64,000 nucleotides of DNA from an uncultured Chlamydiae bacterium (GCA_903824495.1 CAIJXB010000063.1:1-64000), one strand, 5' to 3'; counted from the first letter of the stretch, positions 42,324 to 51,591 are shown. Made by a program: numbers and translations. Notes: generated by a model not told the origin, from the letters alone.

Positions 42324-43675
42324 AGAAGTGATTCCAACCTTGCTAAAAGCTGAGGACCAATCTGGGTAATATCGCCGGCTCCCATAGAGACCACAACATC
42401 ACCGGGCTTTACAAGGTCTAAAAGACCTTTGAGGAGATTTTCCTTAGGAACATAGTGAGCAGAGACATCTCCATGAAATGTTTCATAGAGCCTTTGAGAA
42501 TCGATTTGATCAATAGGAGTTTCTCCTGCGCTATAAATGTCTGTTAAAACAATTAGATCAGCCTTTTGTAGCGCTGGAGCAAATTCATCAAAACAGTCTT
42601 TCACTCTTGAGAAGCGATGGGGTTGAAATGCCACGACAATGCGTCTTCCTTTTGAGGCTCTTTTAACGGCGTCAAGTGTTGTGGCAATCTCTGTAGGATG
42701 GTGTCCATAGTCGTCATAGACTGCGATGTTTTGCACTTCACCTTTTTTCTCCATCCGTCTTTTGACCCCCTGAAACTGTTTAAGAGCCTCTCTGATCGCT
42801 TGTTCCTCTAAACCGATCTGAAGACAAAGACCAAAGACAGCGGCAGCGTTAAGAACGTTATGAGCGCCAATGAGAGGGCTTTCAACATCTACATATTCTT
42901 TACCTTTGAAGCTAAAGGTGAAAATGGTCTGCCACCCTAAATAAGTTGCCTTTTCTATTTTAAGATCAGCTTTATCAGAAAATCCGTAGCTATTGCCTTG
43001 TAATTTTAAAGAAGAAAGGCGGCTGTCATCAGCGCACCAAAAAAGAAGATCTTTGTTTTCTGTCTTTTTATAAAAATCAAAAAAGCCTTGTAGCAAATTT
43101 TCTTCGGAGTGCCAGTAGTTCAAATGATCAAGGCCAATGTTTGTTAAGATGGCCCCATAAGGCGTATACGCGAGGAAAGAGCGATCACTTTCATCCGCTT
43201 CCGCTACAAACCATTTTCCGGACCCAAAAGCTCCATTGCTCTTGAGTGTTTGAACAATTCCTCCAACTGAGTAAGAAGGATCTTCTTTAAGAAAGCAAAG
43301 CATATGAGTCAGCAAGGATGAGGTGGTTGTTTTTCCATGCGTTCCAGTAACAAGCAAAGGAAAAGATCCTTCCATCAGCTCTTTTAAAAACATCGAGCGA
43401 TGTAAAAGAGGATATCCTCTTTTTTTTGCTTCTTGCATTTCAGGGTTGGCATCTACAATGTCTGTGCTGTAGACAACTTTGGCCATTTCTTCAGGAAGAT
43501 GATTAGCATCATGCCCTATAAAAATCTTAGCACCAGAGTCAATCAATGATTGAATAACAGGGGACATGTTTACATCACTTCCAGAAACTATGTCTCCTTT
43601 TTGAAGAGCGATACGAGCAAGTCCGCTCATACCGATTCCGCCAATGCCAATTAAGTGATAGATATGCCGTTTCAT
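42320..43675 (-). CDS. murC: UDP-N-acetylmuramate--L-alanine ligase
   Basis: 451 aa. Rossmann start HLIGIGGIGMSGLA, ATP loop GTHGKTTTS at ~111-118, then DEADESDRSF, NIGLDHLNYW, and a C-terminal domain with YDDYGHHPTEI. Adds L-Ala to UDP-MurNAc. In C. trachomatis this enzyme is fused to D-Ala-D-Ala ligase (Ddl) as one ~800-aa protein; here it is single and ftsQ follows directly. 4-nt overlaps at both ends show tight coupling with murG and ftsQ. Confidence 0.96.
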   Translation of the reverse strand: MKRHIYHLIGIGGIGMSGLARIALQKGDIVSGSDVNMSPVIQSLIDSGAKIFIGHDANHLPEEMAKVVYSTDIVDANPEMQEAKKRGYPLLHRSMFLKELMEGSFPLLVTGTHGKTTTSSLLTHMLCFLKEDPSYSVGGIVQTLKSNGAFGSGKWFVAEADESDRSFLAYTPYGAILTNIGLDHLNYWHSEENLLQGFFDFYKKTENKDLLFWCADDSRLSSLKLQGNSYGFSDKADLKIEKATYLGWQTIFTFSFKGKEYVDVESPLIGAHNVLNAAAVFGLCLQIGLEEQAIREALKQFQGVKRRMEKKGEVQNIAVYDDYGHHPTEIATTLDAVKRASKGRRIVVAFQPHRFSRVKDCFDEFAPALQKADLIVLTDIYSAGETPIDQIDSQRLYETFHGDVSAHYVPKENLLKGLLDLVKPGDVVVSMGAGDITQIGPQLLARLESLL

Positions 43676-44763
43676 GTTTTCAAAACCTCTTCTATATGGT
43701 CGAGTAGTTGCATACTTTGTTTTCGCTCTTTAAATTTCCGAAGAGAGCTTTTCATTTCTTCTATATTACAAGCTTTTAAAAGGGCAAGAAGCTCATCCTG
43801 AGTTAACTTTTTTTCTTCTAGACAAAGAGAGCCTTTTACTTCTTCTGTTAAAAAAAGAGCATTTTTCAATTGGTGCTCATCTGCAGCTGCTGGATAAGGA
43901 ATAAAAATAGCTGGCACTTCAAATTCGATCATTTCAGAAATAGTTGCAGCTCCTGCTCTACAGATCACAAGATCCGCATGGGTCCACGCCAAGTGCATGT
44001 TTTTTTCAAAGTGTTTTACTTGAGAGGGCAGACCTCGCCCTTGATAACACTTTTGAATCATGTCACAGGACGCTTCGCTTCCTGTCATGTGGATCACTTG
44101 CACAGGTCTATGCTCCACATGGAACTGGCCAAGAGTTTCTGCGATGATAGGATTGATAAAAGCAGCCCCTTGCGATCCCCCAAAGACAAGCACAGTAAAA
44201 AGATCTGGATTTAGAGTAAAGTATTCACTCGCTTCTTTTTTTCCGTCCATTTCTTGCTTTTCTTTCCAAAACGGCATTTTAACTTCATGACACGTTCCTT
44301 TCAGCCATTTTTTCGCTTCAGGGAATTGCACCCCACAAAAAAGACTATAACGAGAAAAAAATCGATTGACCTTACCAGGAACAGAATTGGACTCAAAGAG
44401 GCTGATCGGAATTCTACACAAAACCCCAGCTGCTAAAACTGGAAAAGCATGAAAACTTCCGAATCCAATAAGAAGATCTGGTTTAAACTCTCGTATTTTT
44501 CTAAAAGCCTGAAAGATTCCTTTTCCAAGAGAAATAAAGGATAATAACTTTCGAAAAAGGCCTCTTTGAAAAGGCGTTGCAGAATCGATAGAAACGCTAG
44601 CGAAAAGATCTCTAGAAAAATACTTATTGGTAGCAAGTCCCTTGCCCATGAAAAGGACATTGTAGCCTTTTTCCTGAAGTTGTCTTGCTAAGGCTTGCGC
44701 GGGAAATACATGACCACCAGTGCCTCCTGCTGCAATCAAAATCTTTTTAGCCGGAGTTGACAT
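43672..44763 (-). CDS. murG: Lipid II synthase (UDP-GlcNAc transferase)
   Basis: 363 aa, GT28 family. N-terminal AAGGTGGHVFPAQALARQL, second Gly-rich loop FGGSQGAAFIN, and the UDP-GlcNAc site CRAGAATISEMIEFEVPAIFI. Adds GlcNAc to lipid I on the inner face of the membrane. Overlaps ftsW by 17 nt and murC by 4 nt. Full length. Confidence 0.96.
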   Translation of the reverse strand: MSTPAKKILIAAGGTGGHVFPAQALARQLQEKGYNVLFMGKGLATNKYFSRDLFASVSIDSATPFQRGLFRKLLSFISLGKGIFQAFRKIREFKPDLLIGFGSFHAFPVLAAGVLCRIPISLFESNSVPGKVNRFFSRYSLFCGVQFPEAKKWLKGTCHEVKMPFWKEKQEMDGKKEASEYFTLNPDLFTVLVFGGSQGAAFINPIIAETLGQFHVEHRPVQVIHMTGSEASCDMIQKCYQGRGLPSQVKHFEKNMHLAWTHADLVICRAGAATISEMIEFEVPAIFIPYPAAADEHQLKNALFLTEEVKGSLCLEEKKLTQDELLALLKACNIEEMKSSLRKFKERKQSMQLLDHIEEVLKT

Positions 44764-45856
44764 GAGAAGCCCTGCTTTCTTTATGAATATTTAAGATTAA
44801 GCCGACGACAATAAAATGGGATAGAAGACAAGATCCTCCCTGACTGAAGAAAGGCAGATTGATCCCTTTACTTGGTAAGAGTCCGGAAACGACTCCCAAG
44901 TTGAGAAACGCCTGAAAACAAATCAAAAAGATAAAAAGAGAAACAAGATAAAAGGAAGCTAAGTTTCGACATTCCATGGCAATCGTATAGCCTAAAAAGC
45001 CTATGAATAAGTAGAGGAAGATCATCAAACTCATTCCAATAAAACCAAACTCTTCAGCAAAGATTGCCGCGATGTAATCGCTTCTTGCCTCCGGAAGGTA
45101 GTTCATCTTTTGCAAACTCTCTCCAAAACCTTTGCCGAGTAGTCCTCCAGATCCTGCTGCAATTTTAGCCTGGTGAGGTTGATGTCCCTTCCCTAACAGA
45201 TCTGCTTCTGGGTTCATAAAAGCTCTGATTCTATCTGGAACGTGAGGCATCTGAGAAGCGATCGCGCCACCAATAAGAACAAAGGCTAAAAAAGGCAAAA
45301 GCCAATAAACCCATCTGAGCTTTGTAAGAACAAAAAGGACCATCAAGGTGCACCCTATAATGAACACAGTTCCATTATCAGGTTCAACCAAGATGAGACC
45401 AATTGGGATGAAAAAAAGAAGCATCAGCCGAACAAACGCTTTAAATGTGAATTTTTCAGGATCTGCTACAACCTTACTGATGTAGTACATGGGGATCAGG
45501 TATTTCACAAATTCAGAGGGCTGGAATGAATTGCCAAATACATTGATCCAGCGGTAAGCTCCGTTGATCTGGAGTCCCACTTTGGGAACAAAGACAAGCA
45601 CTAGTAAAATGGAGAAAAAAATAAGAAGGGGCCCACTGAGCCTTAAAAGAGTTTGATATCCGATAAGCCATATAGCGTAGCCACACAAAAACCCAACAAC
45701 GGCGTAAAGAAGCTGTCTTACAAAAGCATAGTGGATATCTCGATCCATTGCCCGATCTAAAATTTCAGCAGCCGTTGTATTAAATACCATGAGAAGTCCC
45801 ATGATAAAAAGTATAGAAACGGAAAGCAGAAGGGCCAAACCTTTTTTGTCTGTCAT
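44747..45856 (-). CDS. ftsW: SEDS-family cell-division protein FtsW
   Basis: 369 aa with about ten membrane helices. SEDS hallmarks are visible: NSFQPSEFVKYLIP, EPDNGTVFIIGCTLM, HQAKIAAGSGGLLGKGFGES and PSKGINLPFFSQGGSCL. A lipid II polymerase that works with a class B PBP at the division site. Follows the second nlpD copy by 9 nt. Confidence 0.95.
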   Translation of the reverse strand: MTDKKGLALLLSVSILFIMGLLMVFNTTAAEILDRAMDRDIHYAFVRQLLYAVVGFLCGYAIWLIGYQTLLRLSGPLLIFFSILLVLVFVPKVGLQINGAYRWINVFGNSFQPSEFVKYLIPMYYISKVVADPEKFTFKAFVRLMLLFFIPIGLILVEPDNGTVFIIGCTLMVLFVLTKLRWVYWLLPFLAFVLIGGAIASQMPHVPDRIRAFMNPEADLLGKGHQPHQAKIAAGSGGLLGKGFGESLQKMNYLPEARSDYIAAIFAEEFGFIGMSLMIFLYLFIGFLGYTIAMECRNLASFYLVSLFIFLICFQAFLNLGVVSGLLPSKGINLPFFSQGGSCLLSHFIVVGLILNIHKESRASHVNSG

Positions 45857-45865
45857 GAGAAAACC

Positions 45866-46552
45866 TTATCGAATACGAATTTGGTCTCCGGGCTTTAACC
45901 TTTTTGCTTTATCTTCGCTCATACTATTGAGCTTCAAAAGTTCTTCTACTTTCATGTGATTCTTTACAGCGATCGTCCAAGGGCTATCCCCAGGCTTTAC
46001 GGTATAAAATTTAGACGTAGTTTCAGTCTCTTGATTGTCCACTTTTACAGCAGGAGCATGAGAAACTGAAGGAATTTTCAAAACTTGGCCAATTTTAAGT
46101 TGTGTTGAAGAGAGGTGATTGGCCTTCATGATTTCAGAAACGCTAGAATGGTGCTGCCGAGCAAGCTTTTCTAACACATCCCCTTTTTTAACTTTCACTT
46201 CAACAATACCTGAAGTGGCTTCTACAACATGAACTTCTTGGGGTGCTACAGGAGCTGCAATAACAACAGCTTCTTCTGTAAAACTTGGGGCTGGAGCGTT
46301 AACTGCTATGGCAACAGGAGGCTGCAAAGGATCTTGTTGCATATACTGCTTAAGAGCAGCATCCACTTCATCGCCTATGATTTTCTTAGGTTCGCTAATG
46401 GCCACTCTTTCACTGCTCATGAGATTCGAAGCTGGCGCTGCAGACGCAATTTGCCCTTCGTTTTCATGATCTTTCAAAGCGCTCACAAACATAACAATTA
46501 AAAGTCCGGCGTTAACAAGCGCCGCTACAATGATCGTATCCCTACGGTTCAT
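45866..46552 (-). CDS. nlpD: LysM protein, NlpD-like (copy B)
   Basis: 228 aa. N-terminal membrane anchor (IIVAALVNAGLLIVMFVSAL), a Pro/Ala/Val-rich linker, then two LysM domains (~118-162 and ~183-228). No M23/LytM peptidase domain, so it binds peptidoglycan rather than cutting it. The ends are almost the same as in copy A (start RRDTIIVAALVNAGLLIV; tail KAKRLKPGDQIRIR) while the linkers differ widely. Sits next to ftsW, the ancestral position. Between the copies lie a decayed murD piece and a plus-strand gene. Confidence 0.9.
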   Translation of the reverse strand: MNRRDTIIVAALVNAGLLIVMFVSALKDHENEGQIASAAPASNLMSSERVAISEPKKIIGDEVDAALKQYMQQDPLQPPVAIAVNAPAPSFTEEAVVIAAPVAPQEVHVVEATSGIVEVKVKKGDVLEKLARQHHSSVSEIMKANHLSSTQLKIGQVLKIPSVSHAPAVKVDNQETETTSKFYTVKPGDSPWTIAVKNHMKVEELLKLNSMSEDKAKRLKPGDQIRIR

Positions 46553-46577
46553 GATTTTTCTCCCCTGCTACAAAGTG

Positions 46578-46618
46578 TCCAAAGCATCCACTATTTTGAC
46601 TTTAAAAAAAAGACCTAA
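46578..46618 (-). pseudogene. Decayed murD fragment left by tandem duplication
   Basis: About 41 bp that match the murD coding sequence at 47875-47917 with few mismatches (shared core TCCACTAT and the run of eight A with flanking bases). It lies ~25 bp upstream of copy B, where intact murD lies upstream of copy A. This marks a duplicated unit of murD 3' end plus nlpD, with internal deletion and decay. Confidence 0.65.
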
Positions 46619-46753
46619 TTGTAAAGACTCAAAATCCATCTCTTCTGCCAACGCTTCTCCTGCTCGCCAAATTAAGAAACGTTAACATATCTCCGTTTTT
46701 TTCATAATGACAACCTCAAAAGACTAACTACAGAAGGAAGCAAATTCACGCAA

Positions 46754-47014
46754 ATGATGGCATATAAAGACATATCCCAAATGACAGGTGGCATACTCTC
46801 GATTAACGATAATGAACTCCAAATGACAATCCCAAAACCGAATAACGAAATCTATAAAACCATGGCCGTTGCTGGAACTGCCGTTCCGACTCAAAAAGTC
46901 TTTCAAGCCACTTTTCAAGGAACTTATTTTAGACCGCTACACAACTTTGGAGCCAGTAGACTAACCGGAAACTTTCAGCATTTATCTGTAAAGCTCCAAG
47001 GAACTATATCTTAA
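46754..47014 (+). CDS. Small uncharacterised protein inserted between nlpD copies
   Basis: 86 aa, unrecognised (MMAYKDISQMTGGILSIND..; contains VFQATFQGTYFRP). The frame runs against all neighbours. Support: AGAAGGAAG lies upstream (spacing a little long), and a strong bidirectional terminator follows the stop within 10 nt. Codon use looks like the rest of the window. No signal peptide or membrane segment. Its presence inside the peptidoglycan cluster is likely lineage-specific. Confidence 0.5.
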   Translation: MMAYKDISQMTGGILSINDNELQMTIPKPNNEIYKTMAVAGTAVPTQKVFQATFQGTYFRPLHNFGASRLTGNFQHLSVKLQGTIS

Positions 47015-47054
47015 AAAACAAAAGTGGCAATTTTGCTAAAAATTGCCGCTTTTT
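47011..47054. terminator. Bidirectional terminator
   Basis: Stem of 11 bp with one G-T pair (47024-47034 / 47039-47049) and a 4-nt loop, extended by A-T pairs. T-runs lie on both sides: TTTTT on the plus strand, TTTTGTTTTTT on the minus strand. It serves the small plus-strand gene and nlpD copy A, so copy B and ftsW may need another promoter. Confidence 0.85.
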
Positions 47055-47075
47055 AGAAAAGAATCTGAACTCTTG

Positions 47076-47729
47076 TTAGCGAATGCGGATCTGATCGCCG
47101 GGCTTTAGCCTTTTCGCTTTTTCTTCTGACATGTTATTGAGCTTTAAAAGCTCGTCTACCTTCATGTGATTTTTAACAGCAATCGTCCAAGGGCTATCCC
47201 CTGTTTTCACTGTATAAACTTTAGAAGGAGCCGCTTCAAATGCTGTAGAATGCACTTTAGGAGCAGCTTCTTTAGAGGACGCGGAAACTTTCAACACCTG
47301 TCCAATTTTGAGCTGCGAAGAAGAGAGTTTATTGACTTTCATGATCTCAGAAACACTTGTATTGTGCCTTCTTGCAATCTTCTCAAGCATGTCTCCCTTT
47401 TTAACTTTTACTTCAATCCACGCAGTCGAAACTTCTTCTTGCACAGCTACTGGCTGCGTTGCTACAGCAATCGCTGTCAAACCTTGCAAATCATCCGCAA
47501 AACTTGAAGAGGAAGGCGCTGCCACCGGATCTACAAAAGCGGTTACTTCTTCTACTATCTTTTTTGGCTCGCTGATCACAGCAACATCTGTTTGAACCAA
47601 TTCAGAAGAGGGCCTTTCAAGAGCAACACTATCCCCTTCTTCTTGATTTTTTAGTGCACTAACAAATAAAACAATTAAAAGTCCGGCATTGACAAGCGCG
47701 GCTACAATGATTGTGTCTCTACGGCTCAT
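47076..47729 (-). CDS. nlpD: LysM protein, NlpD-like (copy A)
   Basis: 217 aa. Same plan as copy B: membrane anchor at ~6-26, variable Ser/Ala/Val linker, two LysM domains (~107-150 and ~172-217) with KKGDMLEKIARRHNTSVSEI and VKTGDSPWTIAVKNHMKV. No peptidase domain. Its start overlaps the murD end by 4 nt, so it is co-translated with murD; a terminator follows it. The two copies have kept nearly the same LysM domains. Confidence 0.9.
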   Translation of the reverse strand: MSRRDTIIVAALVNAGLLIVLFVSALKNQEEGDSVALERPSSELVQTDVAVISEPKKIVEEVTAFVDPVAAPSSSSFADDLQGLTAIAVATQPVAVQEEVSTAWIEVKVKKGDMLEKIARRHNTSVSEIMKVNKLSSSQLKIGQVLKVSASSKEAAPKVHSTAFEAAPSKVYTVKTGDSPWTIAVKNHMKVDELLKLNNMSEEKAKRLKPGDQIRIR

Positions 47730-48946
47730 GATTCCTCTCCTAACAAACCTACAAAACGTTGAAATTCTTTACCTCTATGCACATAGTCTCGAAACATATC
47801 GAAACTAGAGCAGCCAGGAGAGAGCAAAACAGCATCTCCTGGCCTTGCGATCTTTGAAGCTGCATCTACGGCACTCTCCAAAGAATCCACTATCTTTACA
47901 TTAAAAAAAAGGGCTAACTCCTCCTTGATCTTAGGAGCTGCCTGCCCTATTAAAACCATATCTCTTACCTTATCTTGAAAAGCTTCTTTCCAAGGCATGT
48001 AAGAGGATCCTTTATCAACTCCCCCTGCAATCAACACGACGTTTCCTTGCAAAGACTCAACTGCTTTTATGACAGCATCAATATTGGTACCTTTGCTGTC
48101 ATCGTAGTAATGAACGCCACCGACCACCTTTACAAACTCAATCCGATGGGAAGGTTTTTTAAAACTTTTTAGAGCCTCTTGAAAAGCCTCTTCTGATACG
48201 CCGAGATGTTTACAAAGAAGCCAGGCTGCCCTTTCGTTAATAAGGTCATGCCCTGTTAACTCTGCGCCAAATGAGACATAAGGCAATGTAAACAGCTGAC
48301 CATATTCTTTTGCAACTTGCTTATACACATAAAGCGCTCCACCTGGCTTTACACATTTTTCTATTTTAATTTTCGCTAGAGCATACTCTTGCATCGTGCC
48401 GTAGCGGTCCAAATGATCTGGCGTGATGTTTAAGATCACAGCAGCTTGAAAAGGAGCGCAGCTCAGCGTTTCGAGCTGATAAGAGCTCAGCTCCACAACA
48501 GCGATCTCATTTAAGTCACCAAGCAAAACATATTCTGTTAAAGCGCTTCCAATATTACCAACAGCTTTTGCTTTTTTACCAGAGCTGCAAAGCACATGCT
48601 CGACCATCGAAGTAACAGTTGTCTTTCCATTGGTCCCGGTGATCGCTACAGCTTTTTGCTTCATGTGCCTTAAAGCGAGCTCCGCCTCGCCAATCACCTC
48701 TATCCCCTTACTCAATGCTTCTTCAATAAGTGGGTGTTTTGAGGGGACCCCAGGAGAAGGAACAACTAAGCTAAAACCTTCTAAAGAAGTAAATTTTGAT
48801 TCTTCTAAAACTTCTAAGCCTAAAATAGGATCGATTTTTTTTTGATCAACACCCGTTACTTTGTATCCTAAAGAGAGCAAAAATCTAGAAGCGGATCTGC
48901 CACTGATTCCAAGGCCTATAACAAGAGCTTTTTTTGCTGAAATCAT
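47726..48946 (-). CDS. murD: UDP-N-acetylmuramoylalanine--D-glutamate ligase
   Basis: 406 aa. N-terminal KALVIGLGISGRSASRFL, ATP loop ITGTNGKTTVTSM at ~102-114, then NITPDHLDRYGTM, FKKPSHRIEFV, YYDDSKGTNIDAV and PGCSSFDMFRDYVHRG: a complete Mur ligase. Adds D-Glu to UDP-MurNAc-L-Ala. Somewhat shorter than E. coli MurD (438 aa). 7 nt after mraY. Part of its 3' region is copied in decayed form at 46578-46618. Confidence 0.96.
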   Translation of the reverse strand: MISAKKALVIGLGISGRSASRFLLSLGYKVTGVDQKKIDPILGLEVLEESKFTSLEGFSLVVPSPGVPSKHPLIEEALSKGIEVIGEAELALRHMKQKAVAITGTNGKTTVTSMVEHVLCSSGKKAKAVGNIGSALTEYVLLGDLNEIAVVELSSYQLETLSCAPFQAAVILNITPDHLDRYGTMQEYALAKIKIEKCVKPGGALYVYKQVAKEYGQLFTLPYVSFGAELTGHDLINERAAWLLCKHLGVSEEAFQEALKSFKKPSHRIEFVKVVGGVHYYDDSKGTNIDAVIKAVESLQGNVVLIAGGVDKGSSYMPWKEAFQDKVRDMVLIGQAAPKIKEELALFFNVKIVDSLESAVDAASKIARPGDAVLLSPGCSSFDMFRDYVHRGKEFQRFVGLLGEES

Positions 48947-48953
48947 CCTTACC

Positions 48954-50162
48954 TCACTGCAACTTTAGAGAAACGATGCCAAGCAAGCACAGCAAAAGGC
49001 TTATGATCCAAAAACGAAGAACGATCTTTGTTTCTGGCCACCCTTTATATTCAAAGTGGTGATGCAAAGGAGAGCATAAAAAGATTCTCTTTTTATACAT
49101 TTTAAAGCTCGCCACTTGCAGGATCACAGACAAGGTCTCTGCAATAAAAATTCCACCCGCAAGTCCTAGTAAAAACTCCCGTTTTAGTAGAACTGCGCTC
49201 ACTCCTAAAATAGCTCCAAGAGCCAAGGATCCCGTATCGCCCATGAACACTTGTGCAGGACTGCCGTTGAACCAAAGAAAACCAAGACAAGCTCCCATCA
49301 ATGCAAATAGATAGATCGCGATCTCTCCACTTCCCTCAATATATAAAATATTGAGGTACCTAGAGAGCTCCAAGTTATTAGAGAAAAAGGCCATTACAGC
49401 AAGAACGGCGGACACCATGATCAAACACCCCGATGCGAGTCCATCAAGTCCGTCTGTTAAATTCACAGCATTGGAAGATCCTGTAATCACAAATAAAGTG
49501 AAAAGAAATCCAAGAATGGCAGTCCCCCCTGCTACCACAAAGACAGGGTCTTTGAAAAAGGGCATGTAGTACCTTGAGGAGTATTCATTTAAAGGAACCG
49601 TTTTTAGCTCTTCTTTTCCTTCTACCATCACTTGTTCTTTAGCAACAGGAACCGTGAACCACGATCCTTGAGTGACAGAGCGAGAAACAGAAGGGACAAA
49701 AAGATAAAGAGCAATTAAGGATGCAAAAACAAGCTGCAGAAGCATCTTTTTCTTACCCTTGAGCCCTTTTGAATTTTTGTGTTTGAGCTTTAGATAGTCA
49801 TCGTAAGCGCCAATTCCTCCAACCCATACCGTGGTAAGAAAAAGAATAACCGTGAATATGGAATGAAGGTCCATCCAAAGAAGCAAAGATACGAGCATCG
49901 ATGCCAAAATCAAAATTCCACCCATTGTAGGAGTATTTTTCTTTTTTTGGTGTAGCTCTGCAAGCATAGGACAATCTTCCACGCGAATCGACTGGCCTGT
50001 TTTGAGCTCATAGAGCTTTTTGATGAAAGCAGGTCCAAGAAAAAGGGTAAAAAATAAAGACGTAAGCGCCGCTAAAATCATACGCGTTGAAGCATATGAG
50101 AAAGCAGTTGGGACCTGAATAGAAAACATCTTTTGTAGATAATCGAATAGAAGTAGTAGCAC
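48954..50162 (-). CDS. mraY: Phospho-MurNAc-pentapeptide transferase
   Basis: 402 aa, about ten membrane helices. Family motifs: KKNTPTMGGILIL, GIGAYDDYLKLKHKNSKGL, NAVNLTDGLDGLASG, and FMGDTGSLALG, plus the cytoplasmic CSPLHHHFEYKGW loop. Makes lipid I from UDP-MurNAc-pentapeptide and undecaprenyl phosphate. A loop of ~25 residues (~165-195, TVPVAKEQVMVEGKEELKTV) enlarges one extracytoplasmic connection. GTG start at 50162 after GAGG. Confidence 0.95.
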   Translation of the reverse strand: MLLLLFDYLQKMFSIQVPTAFSYASTRMILAALTSLFFTLFLGPAFIKKLYELKTGQSIRVEDCPMLAELHQKKKNTPTMGGILILASMLVSLLLWMDLHSIFTVILFLTTVWVGGIGAYDDYLKLKHKNSKGLKGKKKMLLQLVFASLIALYLFVPSVSRSVTQGSWFTVPVAKEQVMVEGKEELKTVPLNEYSSRYYMPFFKDPVFVVAGGTAILGFLFTLFVITGSSNAVNLTDGLDGLASGCLIMVSAVLAVMAFFSNNLELSRYLNILYIEGSGEIAIYLFALMGACLGFLWFNGSPAQVFMGDTGSLALGAILGVSAVLLKREFLLGLAGGIFIAETLSVILQVASFKMYKKRIFLCSPLHHHFEYKGWPETKIVLRFWIISLLLCLLGIVSLKLQ

Positions 50163-50252
50163 AGTTGCCTCAAGTCCAGTGGTAAAGGGTTGTTACGAGA
50201 TTTGTTAAGAGATAGTCCGATCTTAAACCACTCCCCGCTAAAAACTCAAACC

Positions 50253-51527
50253 CTAATCTACATCCTCTAATACTTCCCACATTTTCAAGGATTTAGAAGC
50301 TTTGACAAGAACGACATCTCCTTTTTCAACATGGGAATGAAGCACTTTCTGGAGATCTTTTAGACTCTGAAAGTAGTAAGCTGGCTTTCCAGAAAGCAAA
50401 AACTCTTCCGCCATGTAAGAGCAGTCTCCTGCTAAACAAAGAAGAATGTCTGCTTTTTCTGAAGCGATCTTTCCGATCTCTTGATGCGCTTTTTGAGAGA
50501 ACGACCCAAGCTCTCTCATTTCACCTAAAACCGCCACCGTTTTTTTCCCTTCCTCTGGTTTTGGTAAATTATGAAGAGCAGCTTTGACAGACTCTGGATT
50601 CGCGTTGTAAGAGTCATTGATGTACAAGACCCCTTCTTTTTCTATCTTTTCAAAACGACGATCAAAAGCTTTTAGTTTTTTAGCCTGCTCAGCAATTTGC
50701 TCTAAGCTCATTCCAAGCTCTTGAGCCACGAGCGCTGCTGCTAAGAAATTTTCTGCAAGGTGAGTTTCACCAAAAGGAATTTGAACCTCTGTGTTTGAAA
50801 GGTCATAAAAAACCTTTTCAGGTCCTTCTTCTTTTTGAAACGCTTTAAACTGCTGAGCTTGGATATTAATGAAAGCTTTTTTTGTATGAGGATGGGAGAG
50901 AATTTCAGCTTTAGCTTCCGCTATTTCTTCAATTCCCCCCGGAAAAAAAAGAGCGTGAGCAAGAGCGATTTTTGTTACAACGACAAGATCCGGAGGAACA
51001 AGATCTACAAGGTTTGTAATGTTGCCCTTACCGCTCATTCCCATTTCGATAACAAAGACTCCCCCACCTTCTTCTAAGTTTAAAATACTTAAAGGCACTC
51101 CTACTTGAGAGTTGGCATTGCCTGGAGTTTTTCTAACCTGAAAAGCCCCTTCTAAAAGCGTTGCAATATACTCTTTGGTTGTTGTCTTACCAACAGAGCC
51201 TGTTACACCAATACATGCTTTAAATTTCTCTTGAGACAGCTTCCATTTAGCAAGTTTATGTAAGGCTTCCATGACATCGTCGACTTGAATGAGATAAAGG
51301 CCCGGAATCTGCTTTGTAAACGTTTTTGAAACAACCGCACAAATGGCGCCTTTTTTTGCTATCTCCTCTAAAAAGTCATGACCATCTACCCTTTCCCCTT
51401 TTAGAGCAAAAAAGACAAAGCCAGGAGCCACAAGCCTGCTATCTGTTGCAAAGCCTCGAATGGGGAAATCTGGAAAAATCTCACTCCCTAAAATCATTCC
51501 TAATTGTCTTAAGCTCGTAGATGCCAT
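50253..51527 (-). CDS. murF: UDP-MurNAc-tripeptide--D-alanyl-D-alanine ligase
   Basis: 424 aa. Mur ligase with an N-terminal domain ending in GFVFFALKGERVDGHDF, ATP loop GVTGSVGKTTTKEY at ~107-120, then GNANSQVGVPLSIL, VIEMGMSGKGNI and YINDSYNANPESVKAAL. Adds D-Ala-D-Ala to the stem peptide. Starts ATG 51527 after GGAGG. First gene of the murF-mraY-murD-nlpD-ftsW-murG-murC-ftsQ run, the order recalled for C. trachomatis. Confidence 0.96.
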   Translation of the reverse strand: MASTSLRQLGMILGSEIFPDFPIRGFATDSRLVAPGFVFFALKGERVDGHDFLEEIAKKGAICAVVSKTFTKQIPGLYLIQVDDVMEALHKLAKWKLSQEKFKACIGVTGSVGKTTTKEYIATLLEGAFQVRKTPGNANSQVGVPLSILNLEEGGGVFVIEMGMSGKGNITNLVDLVPPDLVVVTKIALAHALFFPGGIEEIAEAKAEILSHPHTKKAFINIQAQQFKAFQKEEGPEKVFYDLSNTEVQIPFGETHLAENFLAAALVAQELGMSLEQIAEQAKKLKAFDRRFEKIEKEGVLYINDSYNANPESVKAALHNLPKPEEGKKTVAVLGEMRELGSFSQKAHQEIGKIASEKADILLCLAGDCSYMAEEFLLSGKPAYYFQSLKDLQKVLHSHVEKGDVVLVKASKSLKMWEVLEDVD

Positions 51528-51591
51528 ATGTAATTGCCTCCAAAACTATTCAACATACTGAGAAGAGCTGAAAAAATCCAAGAAAAAACCA

